Positions 1 through 7,045 of a stretch of DNA of 12,741 nucleotides are shown here, piece after piece. The position numbers and the translations under genes are program-made. A model generated the notes under the pieces. The model did not search any database. It saw only the letters and a program-made list of their open reading frames with translations, and was not told the DNA's origin. Position 1 is the stretch's first letter. Every line of letters begins with the position of its first letter. The stretch is taken from contig CAUDNR010000450.1 of the NCBI GenBank assembly GCA_958430865.1, forward strand, positions 8,348-21,088. Reading direction: 5' to 3'. This DNA comes from Entrophospora sp. SA101 (taxonomy: Eukaryota > Glomeromycota > Glomeromycetes > Entrophosporales > Entrophosporaceae).

Positions 1-184
1 AATATGTGGTTATTATGTATGTTTCTGCGTAATTAACAAAAACGTGCATTCCGATTCTTTTGTCTAGGTACTGTATAATGAAGGTCATTATGATGGATTT
101 TTAGCAAATGATTTTCCTTCCTTTCAAATTTGGTATTACAAAGACATTTGTGACAAAGCCATGATATGGCTTCCTATCTATTAA
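1..184 (+). CDS. 3' end of an unidentified spliced gene (partial)
   Basis: This is the last part of a gene whose start lies outside the window. Seen: 1-16 reads as coding and ends at a perfect GTATGT donor at 17. A pyrimidine-rich acceptor ending TCTAG at 63-67 follows, giving a 51-nt intron (17-67) with a TTAAC-type branch sequence inside. Joined in phase 0, the frame reads ICGYY, then 38 residues from 68 beginning VLYNEGHYDGFLAND and ending MIWLPIY, with a TAA stop at 182-184. The composition (aromatic and acidic residues, G and P in proportion) is unlike random A+T-rich translation, and intron size and signals match the C2H2 gene in this window. I do not recognise the protein family. A possible AATAAA poly(A) signal is at 293-298. 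The alternative is a chance open frame next to chance splice-like sites, which I consider less likely. Confidence 0.5.
17..67 (+). other. intron, 51 nt
   Basis: Donor GTATGT and acceptor TCTAG, preceded by a T-rich tract. Removing it joins two open segments in phase 0. The length is at the short end of fungal introns. Confidence 0.5.
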
Positions 185-365
185 AAAATCGCGCAAACAT
201 ATCTATACATTTAATATACATATATATACATATAAATTTTTTAAAATAATGAATAATCAATCCTGAGCCTAGGTTGGTCAACCAACCCAGCTAATAAATA
301 GTAATAGTCGCTTTTTTTTTGTAATTTACCAGATTTTGATGTTTCCTTTTATTAGATCAATATTT
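185..365. other. A+T-rich intergenic spacer with one perfect small inverted repeat
   Basis: No coding signal. It contains alternating TATA/CATA tracts around 205-235. At 272-287 a 16-bp inverted repeat has seven-base arms GGTTGGT and ACCAACC around CA. The spacer stops at the left edge of the long direct repeat at 366. Confidence 0.4.
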
Positions 366-1390
366 TTCAGGTCCTCGACTTAGAAATTGTAATAATAATA
401 CATCACTTTTTTCAAAATTTCGTTTATAGATCTGCAGATTGCACGAGACAAAAAATATGCCACATTTTTCTTTTAAGAACTGAATTCTTTTTTTAATTCC
501 GACCATTTTTAATATTTTATTAGAAGAAAATTTGACAAAAAGAAAATTTATTTTTTAGGAAAAAATAAATATTTTGTCATTTTACTCCATAATTTGGGCT
601 GGAATCAAGCAAACTTAGCCAGAATTATAAGGGTCACTGAACTTGCGTACGTATTTAAAAAATTCCAACGTAGCACAACAGCTTTCAACTATATTAATAT
701 AGAATAATTGATTTACGTTGATTTTTTGGATATTTTCCAGAATAGTAACGACTTTTGTAGATCTTGAGGGGATCATAAATTTTTATTTATTATTATAGAT
801 CAATAAGTTGACCTCAAAGATCATTTTCATATTAGAGAGTGATAGTCTCGGGAAGGCTATGTATGTAATTTGACAGCCAACCGCTTAATGACTTTCTTTT
901 ATTAAAAAACTTGATTATCATTATCATTATTGTTTTGGTGATGCAAAAATAATGTTGTTTTTGCAATTTCCATACATGGTTTTAGATTGTAAATTTTTTT
1001 ATGGTGTGCATTATAATGACGGTGTCAATTGAGAGATTATTTGGAATAATTTAAAGCTAAAAGAGAGTACTCATTTGTCGAAGGAATTTATAAAATATCT
1101 AAAATGTCGTATATACAACACGGAATTATTTTTTTAAAATGTTACACAAGTTAAAATTCCGCGTTTTATTTCACAATTTTAGTGAAACATAAGAAGTATT
1201 TAAACACCTTAAATTCCCTCTAATAACTCTTTTCTCAATGTTAAGTTGCTTAATAACAACATTGCAGTAAAACAATCATATAATATTATAAAATCATCGC
1301 TAGTTGGCAAAGCTATCCATATTAATTTATTTAATTAATTAGTGAACTGTTAATTTCAATTTTATTAAAGAAACTGAATATTAGTTGATA
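366..1390 (+). repeat. long direct repeat, left copy (at least 1,025 bp)
   Basis: Positions 366-1390 match 11717-12741 base for base in the line-by-line comparison I made by eye, at a constant offset of 11,351 and in the same orientation. The match starts at TTCAGGTCC; the next base to the left (365 T against 11716 A) differs. It ends only because the window ends, so the true repeat may be longer. The segment is A+T-rich and I found no convincing gene inside it. It lies just upstream of the ORF at 1499, so a longer right copy could also carry that ORF. Identity over non-coding DNA implies a very recent duplication or an assembly artefact. Confidence 0.95.
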
Positions 1391-1498
1391 AACGGTTTTA
1401 TATACATAATCACCAGAAACATCTTTACCATCATAAAATAACTGTCGAGTATTTCATCGTCATTACAAATCACGCTTGTTTATAAAAAAATAAGATAA

Positions 1499-1831
1499 AT
1501 GAAACGGCATCTACAAACTACCAAGAGTAATAGCGAAGATGGGGGGAGATGCCACATCCCTGTAATTCATAATAATACCGAGCATGATTGTATTGAACCA
1601 TCAGTTTTATTTCAGCAACCATCAGTTTTGTTTCGGCAACAATCAGTTTTACATCGGCAACCATCAAATTTACATCGGCAACCATCAATTTTACATCGAC
1701 AACCATCAGTTTTACATCGGCAACCATCAGTTTTACATCGGCAACCATCAATTTTACATCGGCAACTATCAGATACTATTAACGGCCAAAATAAACATTA
1801 CCATGAAAGGACCAATCAAACAAACCAATGA
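1499..1831 (+). CDS. 110-aa hypothetical protein built on a heptad tandem repeat
   Basis: The reading frame starts at ATG after an A-rich leader and ends in TAA. Residues 1-32 are polar and unlike the rest. Residues 33-88 are eight tandem seven-residue units with consensus Q-P-S-V-L-H-R (early units carry F-Q or F-R instead of H-R), and a short polar tail follows. There is no signal peptide, membrane span or known domain. Because the DNA unit is 21 bp, a second plus frame (giving NHQFYIG units) and a minus frame (giving MVADVKL units) are also open through the array, so openness is weak evidence for coding. The 5' flank is distantly similar to the region upstream of the Zn2Cys6 gene. Treat the protein as possible, not established; a non-coding minisatellite is the main alternative. 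Confidence 0.35.
   Translation: MKRHLQTTKSNSEDGGRCHIPVIHNNTEHDCIEPSVLFQQPSVLFRQQSVLHRQPSNLHRQPSILHRQPSVLHRQPSVLHRQPSILHRQLSDTINGQNKHYHERTNQTNQ
1595..1762 (+). repeat. minisatellite, eight 21-bp units
   Basis: Eight tandem copies of a 21-bp unit whose core is CAACCATCAGTTTTACATCG. A partial ninth copy runs to about 1771. Units differ by a few substitutions (for example CAG/CAA, and TTTCGG in place of CATCGG). The two leftmost are the most diverged and the central ones nearly identical, as expected if the array grew by recent unit duplication. No indels are seen, so the reading frame is kept. Confidence 0.9.
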
Positions 1832-2837
1832 TAGTGGTGGTATTGGTGTTTGTTATGGAAACTACGACATTAATAATAATCATCTCTTTTGATTTCGATT
1901 CCTTATCTTCTGATGATACAATAGCAATATATGCAAAGAGTACATCTACAAATAGTAAACACTGTTAAAGGAGACAAGTGAAATAAATAATTGATGAATT
2001 AACGAATATTTAGCATCAATCTGATTTGTCTAATTAAGCATTGAATTATTATCATTTATTATTACAATAATTTGTTTGTTTTTTCTTTCTTTTGTTGACA
2101 TGTAATTATCTTAATAAATATAATTTTGTATTAAATTTTTAAATTCTATAGCTGACATCACCGTGAATCAAGCTCGGGTTTCACATAATAGCATCGGAAT
2201 AACTTTATTTTTTTCTAAAGATGTTTATTTTTCAAAAACATTCCAACGATTTAAAAATAATAGTAGTACTATTATGTGGTGGAGGTTTTTTGAGTTATGA
2301 TTACAAAAATAGAAAAATTTATAAATTCACAACACATTCATTTAGAATGACAAACATTTCTAATTATAATTATAATATTGATTCCGTCCGTTCCTTTTGG
2401 AAACAACAATAAAAAACTCCGTTCTCTTTTTTGCAACCCATTTGTAATTAATGTTATGTGGGGGCATTCTATATTATTATTACGTTACTTAAAAGAATTT
2501 TTATGGTAATTATAATATATAATATTACACAAGAGATTTCCCTTGACTCATTTCTTTATTTGTATATTTCATTTAAATTCTTTCTTTAAAATGGGAAATC
2601 CCTCCAGTTTTGCCACCATCACTAATTAAAATACTTTATTACTTGGCGTCTGTTTGCATAATTTCATTTATTGCTATGTAGCACTTTTTACAACTTTATA
2701 AAGAGAATAACAATTTAAAAGGGCATCAAGCCCCGTTATCTTTTTGTACATTTCATTTTATAACTTTCTTTCTTGATGACATCGAAAGTTCTAAATTCTT
2801 GTTTTAAAGATGAAAATGGTTGAAATCTTTCTACTTT
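1832..2837. other. gene-poor A+T-rich region
   Basis: No feature I can call a gene. A 63-codon open frame at 2221-2412 (+) is rich in Asn, Tyr and Lys and looks like chance. Eight-base inverted arms GATTTCCC and GGGAAATC occur at about 2534-2541 and 2592-2599, and GGGC/GCCC arms around 2720-2733. T-rich stretches near 2550-2590 and 2740-2785 resemble each other and may be an old local duplication. An AATAAA at 1788-1793 and another near 1982 could end a transcript from 1499. Confidence 0.4.
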
Positions 2838-2843
2838 GGTGAA

Positions 2844-2932
2844 ACATTAAACAAGTATTTAAAGGCTTCTAGTAGTAATTATAACATTAAACAAGTATTT
2901 AAAGACTTTTACTAGTAACTATAACATTAAAA
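2844..2932 (+). repeat. 40-bp tandem duplication plus a partial third copy
   Basis: 2844-2883 and 2884-2923 are two 40-bp copies that differ at four positions. Both begin ACATTAAACAAGTATTTAAA. A third copy starts at 2924 and fades after about nine bases. It lies about 300 bp upstream of the Zn2Cys6 start codon. A related motif (GTGAAACATAAGAAGTATTTAAA) occurs in the left long repeat near 1182. Confidence 0.85.
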
Positions 2933-3139
2933 AATTGTTGTAATAATTCTCTTGTTAATTGGAAAAGCTATTAATTAACCAATAATCGAACTGTTGATTT
3001 CTGTAATTATTGGAATAGATCGTTGTAAGGATCCTCGATTCAAAAATACTTCCGGGAAAATAGATTTATCTCAAATTAATTTTTTTAAACGAAGAATCCA
3101 AAGTGGTTCTATTTCTACATACATCAGAACATCTATAAA

Positions 3140-3219
3140 GTAAGTATCGCAACATCATTATAACCTAATTAATCATCGGTTTCTGATGCTTGTCCCATAT
3201 TCTTCATCTCTACTGATAG
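3140..3219 (+). other. probable 5'-UTR intron of the Zn2Cys6 gene
   Basis: A perfect GTAAGT donor at 3140 is followed by a CTAAT branch-like sequence (about 3173-3179) and a pyrimidine-rich stretch ending GATAG at 3219, giving 80 nt. The start codon follows three bases later. No in-frame upstream ATG is evident, so I read this as an untranslated leader intron rather than as splitting the protein. Confidence 0.45.
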
Positions 3220-3222
3220 TTA

Positions 3223-3450
3223 ATGGCAGTTAATTCATTTCCAACCACGCGCGGTAAAAACGTCAGAATCGCTTGTAATCATTGTCGAACAAAGCATATC
3301 AAGTGTGATGACAACCAACCTTCATGTAAAAATTGTGAGAAAAAGGGCCTCACTTGCGAACGTGAAGAAAAACAACTTAAACGTGGACGACCACCTGGAT
3401 TACTTAACGGCATGGGGAAAAAAAGAAAACAAAAGGATGCATCACCATAA
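3223..3450 (+). CDS. small Zn(II)2Cys6 DNA-binding protein with AT-hook-like motif
   Basis: A 75-aa protein, probably a nuclear sequence-specific DNA-binding factor. Cysteines at residues 18, 21, 28, 35, 38 and 45 have the spacing CX2CX6CX6CX2CX6C, fitting the fungal binuclear zinc cluster in which six Cys hold two Zn ions. Basic residues between Cys21 and Cys28 (RTKHIK) are where family members contact DNA. Next comes KRGRPPG (residues 53-59) with the Arg-Gly-Arg-Pro core of an AT-hook, then a Lys/Arg-rich tail (KKRKQK, 66-71) that could be a nuclear localisation signal. Typical family proteins run to several hundred residues with a middle homology region and activation domain; none is present here. 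It could be a genuine mini-factor, an exon of a longer gene, or a truncated copy. The start is supported by the leader intron just upstream. Confidence 0.75.
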   Translation: MAVNSFPTTRGKNVRIACNHCRTKHIKCDDNQPSCKNCEKKGLTCEREEKQLKRGRPPGLLNGMGKKRKQKDASP

Positions 3451-3587
3451 AAAGCTACACTCGGCCACCCTGTGTAGATCCTTATTAAAACATATAAAAA
3501 AATTGAAATTTTCTTCTCATAAGTTTTTTAAAATATTAATATTAATTAATTAAATGTAATTTATACCTTTATGATTATAAGTTATAA

Positions 3588-3593
3588 AATAAA
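3588..3593 (+). terminator. candidate poly(A) signal, Zn2Cys6 gene
   Basis: AATAAA lies about 140 bp after the stop codon in A+T-rich sequence. It is plausible for 3' end formation, but the hexamer is common at this base composition. Confidence 0.3.
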
Positions 3594-3825
3594 GACTTAA
3601 GCTTTATACAAATTTGCGTCGTATTAATTTCTGGGTGTAAAACATCATGTAAAAAAATTTTTTTTTTTATTATGTAAAAAAGCTTTATATTTTAAAATTT
3701 TAGTTTCTTTTTTCTTTTTTAAAGTAGAATTGAAAAAGGTTCAACATGATTGTTAATTAAAAAACTTGAAAACTTCAAATTTTTTATATGTTTTAATAAG
3801 GATCTACATAGGGTTTCCAGAGATA

Positions 3826-3848
3826 CACTCAATGGACAAAAAAATTAT
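3826..3848 (+). repeat. left terminal inverted repeat of the Tc1-like element
   Basis: It begins CACTCAATGGACAAAA directly after the TA at 3824-3825. It pairs with the right end, with one extra G at the tenth base and some mismatches inward. Confidence 0.8.
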
Positions 3849-3999
3849 TCTGAGATTTTCTCAAAATTATATTAAATAAATATTTTTTTATTAATAACAA
3901 ATTTTTATTTTGCGAAATTTTTATTATGAAAAAATTAAAAATAAAAATTATAAAATGGATGATCAATTTTAAAAAATATTAATATTAATTCTTACTATT

Positions 4000-4980
4000 T
4001 TAATATCTAGTTGACCAACCATTGTTGGCAATACATTCTTCTATCCTTCTGGGCATACTATCAATTAAATTCAATATTTTTCGCAAGGAATTTGTTCCCA
4101 TTCTTGTCTCAAGAAAATTTCCAACTCTCCCAAATTTTTTGAATGTTCAAGGCGATTTTTTAATCTTCGGCCAAGTTCATCCCACAAGTGCTTAATGGGA
4201 TTAAGGTCTGGTGACTGAGAAGGCCAATTTTCAAAAAAGATAAGCTTCTTCTCAGACATCCACTTTTTCACATTCTTTGCAGTATGGACAGAAGCATTAT
4301 CATCTTGAAACTTGTAATGATTTGTAGGGTAATTTTCTTGGATGAATTATCCTCTAAAACATTAATGTAATCTAATTAATGGTCCTAATCCATTTGCTGA
4401 AAAAATTCCCAAATCATGATTCCACCACCACCACCATGTTTTACTGTAGACGTCAAATTTTCAATATTGTACCGAGTTCCAAGTTTATGCCAAATTTTTG
4501 TTGGTCCATCATTGCAAAAAAGAGTAAACTGGCTTTCATTGCTCCATATTACAGATCTCCACATTTTTTTAGACCAATGCCTTCGATTAATGCACTATTC
4601 GAGACGATTTTGATGTTGTTTACCATTAAGGAGTGGTTTTGAAGCTGCATGGTGAGAATTGAAACTAATTTGGTGCAAGTTTCGATTTCGATAAATTATT
4701 TTAGTCGAAACATTTAAACCAGTTGATTGATAAAAGGATTCCTTTATCCCACTAGTTGGTGTTCGGTTATTACTGGTAATGATTTCCTTCAAAATATTTT
4801 TTTCATCCTCACCAAGTAATTTGGGCCGACCACTTCTTTTTTTGCTTACTGGCATTTCTGAATCACCGTAACGCTGGATGGTTTTTTTTACAGTTGAAAC
4901 TTCAAATCCAAGAATTTTACTAATGTCAGACCTTTTGTGGCTGCCTTTGAAAAGACCAATAATTTGTGAGCATTTGGCTA
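4000..4980 (-). pseudogene. broken Tc1-like transposase
   Basis: Read from 4980 down, an N-terminal helix-turn-helix part (ISKILGFEVSTVKKTIQRY) leads to the conserved SGRPK linker and a second helix-turn-helix (ATG at 4853-4855). The catalytic domain then reads VIWSNESQFTLF, later FQDDNASVHTAK, then WPSQSPDLNPIKHLWDEL, and the C-terminus DSMPRRIEE with TAA at 4000-4002. Family knowledge says the triad acids sit in WSDES, QDN and NPIE. Here the first is Asn (codon 4538-4540), the second Asp is kept (4299-4301), and the third is Lys (4191-4193). The last two positions have 35 residues between them. Breaks seen: TAG in place of a probable Trp (4595-4597), a net frameshift near 4405, a compensating pair near 4350-4375, and another net shift near 4070. 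No active enzyme can be made. An 11-T run ending TAG near 4980 may be an old intron acceptor or hide a lost start. Confidence 0.88.
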
Positions 4981-5157
4981 AAAAAAAAAACCAAAATGAT
5001 CATCAATTTCGTAATTTTAATGCTAACAAAAACTTCATAAATAAAGATTTAATTAACAATAATAAAAAACTTTTTCAAGAACCATAACTTTAAAATGGTG
5101 TGAAGATCACAATTATTTATTTAGTAGGATTTTGTAAAAATGCAAAATAAATTTTTG

Positions 5158-5181
5158 GATACAAAATTTTGTCATTGAGTG
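5158..5181 (-). repeat. right terminal inverted repeat of the Tc1-like element
   Basis: Read on the minus strand from 5181 it begins CACTCAATGACAAAATTTTG. It is followed outward by TA at 5182-5183. Confidence 0.8.
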
Positions 5182-5188
5182 TAAATAG

Positions 5189-5695
5189 ATATGTTACTCT
5201 TTTGGTAAATCAATATGGAAAAATTCAAAGTTAAATTCTTATAATTTTTTTGTAAATCAAGACATTTATGGTCATCTTGAAAATGAGGATAAAAGTGGAG
5301 ACAAAAATGAAATCGAGATTAATATAAACTCCTAAATAAATAAAAAAGTTAAAAATAAATATTTCCTTGAGGAAATTAATCCTAAATTAGTTTGATGTAT
5401 TTGTGGCAAGTCAGAGTTAAATTGGACAGAGAGTAAAGAATTTAAATGTGGTGTTACTTCTGACAAACAATCAAGTATAAAATCTTTTTTTGATCAAGAC
5501 CAGGGCTGGCCGCGTAACTCAAATGAGCACTTGGCTAAGCTGACTAAGCTATTTAGTCAAGACAATTATTACTAAATTAGGTTTTTACCCCCTGATCAGA
5601 GACATTATTTTAATGATATTGGTTCAACCAGGATTGCTCACCATGGTTTATTGGAAGAAGAGGGATGGCAGATGTTATTTCTATTCCACAGAATT
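5189..5695 (+). pseudogene. decayed coding sequence, family not recognised
   Basis: One plus frame runs 169 codons with only three internal stops (TAA 5333-5335, TGA 5393-5395, TAA 5573-5575) before TAA at 5696-5698. At this A+T content far more would be expected by chance. Stretches read like protein: DIYGHLENEDKSGDKNEIEI, then YFLEEINPKLV, CICGKSELNWTESKEFKCG and FFDQDQGWPRNSNEHLAKL. The TGA sits where TGG (Trp) would fit. Cys pairs (CIC and a later CG) hint at a metal site, but no known domain emerges. Around 5617-5710 a second frame also looks coding (NQDCSPWFIGRRGMADVI), so a frameshift there is likely. The sequence begins beside the Tc1 insertion. The frame stays open for about 25 codons on the other side of the transposon if the element is ignored, which weakly suggests insertion into this relic. 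Confidence 0.5.
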
Positions 5696-5759
5696 TAATT
5701 GTTTGGTTTTTTTAATTTATTTATTTTTTCATAATTATTATTTATTTATTTTGTTGTAA

Positions 5760-6006
5760 TTAATAAATAATATTGGAGTTGTTAATGTCATTTCAATTCA
5801 TCCACTGGTAGAAAATGGATATTTGTTATTCATTATTGATGAGCAATTAGTAATTGGAAAGTAATTCTGTTGATTCTATTGAAATTTATATTTTTGTAAT
5901 TACATTTATTAGAATTTCAGAAGGATTATTTTCACAAAAATGTGAATTAGGTGGAAACTTTATATATATGCACACATCAAGTCTTCATAATATATTGTTT
6001 TGGTAC
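5760..6006 (+). pseudogene. second decayed coding segment, possibly same relic
   Basis: From 5760 an open frame reads NVISIHPLVENGYLLFIIDE, then QLVIGK, to TAA at 5862-5864. At that point a +1 shift continues sensibly as SNSVDSIEIYIFVITFIRIS and on through EGLFSQKCELGGNFIYMH to TGA at 6007-6009. The amino-acid mix is protein-like across the shift, so I read a single-base indel in a former gene. It may continue the relic at 5189-5695, separated by a T-rich stretch (5700-5758) that could be an old intron. Family unknown. Confidence 0.4.
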
Positions 6007-6207
6007 TGATTCAAATTTCGATTGTTATAATTCTGGTGATTTTTAAAAGTTTTTTAATGTCGTATCTATTTTTGGGTAAAGTTTAAAGGGTTATTATCAA
6101 CTTGGGGTAAGCCTAATTATAATATTAGTGTTGGGATTTTGAAAATTTTGGGGTAGCCTGTCTATGTAGTTTCCAGGGTCCTGCTTCCAGTTACTTTTTG
6201 TAGGGAA

Positions 6208-6514
6208 ATGTATAATAGTAGTAATAGTGGTGGTGCTTGTGCCGACGAAATAATAAGAATGATCCATCAATCCTAATATTTGTTATAATGATGACGGTAT
6301 TAATGATTTTGCATTATCATCTTTCCAAAGTACAATACAACTATTATCAACATCATCTAATACATATTCATCAATATCAATACCAAATACTTTCGACGAG
6401 GCTATGTTTTGTGAGTCACTATGCCATAAACATTTTTTATATTTAATAACAATTCTTAAACACAAATTTTTTTGTCTTAAAATCCAAAGTCTCAGCTCCA
6501 GAAGCTCGTGTTGA
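6208..6514 (+). pseudogene. candidate Ser-rich coding relic
   Basis: An ATG at 6208 opens a 22-codon frame (MYNSSNSGGACADEIIR) that stops at 6274. A +1 frame from 6263 then runs 83 codons to TGA at 6512-6514. It reads DDGINDFALSSFQSTIQLLS, then TSSNTYSSISIPNTFDEAMF. Ser/Thr-rich stretches like this are common in regulatory proteins. Two competing frames are also open here: a His/Tyr-rich plus frame (6237-6446) and a minus frame (6283-6465), so assignment is uncertain. More protein-like stretches in shifting frames continue to about 6720 (for example SAPEARVEVSI and MIKQESQSFYCFGCFPPS). Confidence 0.25.
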
Positions 6515-7014
6515 AGTTTCGATATGAATTAGAAAAGATATAGTGGGATTGTATATTCTTCACATATCCTGTTATAAAATTACCAATTCTGTTACATAAA
6601 ATAAATTTTCACCATTCCAACACAAGTAGGATGATAAAACAAGAATCACAATCATTTTATTGTTTTGGATGTTTCCCACCATCAATCTTTTACATGGATT
6701 CCATAATGTAATTCAATAGAGAGTAAGTCTTCATTTTTAAAATTTAAATAAAGTAGCGGTCACAGGATCTAAAAAAGAATATTCTTTGCCGATCTTCAAT
6801 TTATTTATTTAAAATAATAATAATAATAATAATGAAATAAAGTTAATATTAAGAAAATTTAATTGATGTTTGATTCCTGATGATTTTTTTCATTAATTAA
6901 AAATCCTCATCTATTCAAAAATATTACTTTAAGTAATCCATCATGTTTGTATGTTAAAAAATTGTGATTTCAAAAAAAGACACAAGCCCAAAATCTGTAA
7001 GAACTATAAAAATT
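6515..7014. other. gene-poor spacer with AAT microsatellite
   Basis: Apart from the possible coding scraps up to about 6720, this holds only A+T-rich sequence. It includes a perfect (AAT)7 microsatellite at 6813-6833 and T-rich runs. It separates the relics from the 3' end of the minus-strand C2H2 gene. Confidence 0.5.
6813..6833 (+). repeat. (AAT)7 microsatellite
   Basis: Seven perfect AAT units. Shorter AAT/ATT runs also occur just before the ATG at 10304 and around 11290-11311. Confidence 0.9.
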
Positions 7015-7020
7015 TTTATT
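7015..7020 (-). terminator. candidate poly(A) signal, C2H2 gene
   Basis: AATAAA on the minus strand lies about 26 bp beyond the TGA stop of the zinc-finger gene, in A+T-rich sequence. It is a plausible position for 3' end formation. Confidence 0.4.
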
Positions 7021-7045
7021 ATATAAAAAGAGGAAATTTTTTTTT

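Larger units (their letters stand above)
3826..5181 (-). mobile_element. Tc1/mariner-like DNA transposon, 1,356 bp, inactive
   Basis: The left end reads CACTCAATGGACAAAA and the right end, on the opposite strand, CACTCAATGACAAAATT: imperfect terminal inverted repeats of about 25 bp. Each end is flanked by TA (3824-3825 and 5182-5183), the target duplication typical of Tc1/mariner. The length is normal for the family. The only gene is a broken transposase on the minus strand. Both ends are present, so the ends might still be recognised by an active transposase elsewhere in the genome, though the two termini differ by an indel. It sits next to decayed coding sequence that begins immediately to its right. 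Confidence 0.9.

Noticed and set aside
1518..1751. 77-codon minus-strand frame of MVADVKL repeats
   Set aside because: It is the reverse-strand reading of the 21-bp minisatellite, open only because the unit is a multiple of three; no independent start context or domain.
2221..2412. 63-codon plus-strand open frame starting MFIFQKHSND
   Set aside because: Composition is dominated by Asn, Tyr, Ile and Lys as expected from A+T-rich non-coding DNA; no motif, and no splice or promoter support.
3305..3553. 82-codon plus-strand frame overlapping the zinc-cluster gene
   Set aside because: A shadow frame of the Zn2Cys6 coding sequence with a Lys-rich tail; the six-cysteine pattern belongs to the other frame.
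4379..5087. Plus-strand open frames inside the Tc1-like element
   Set aside because: These are antisense shadows of the transposase; recognisable transposase motifs lie on the minus strand.
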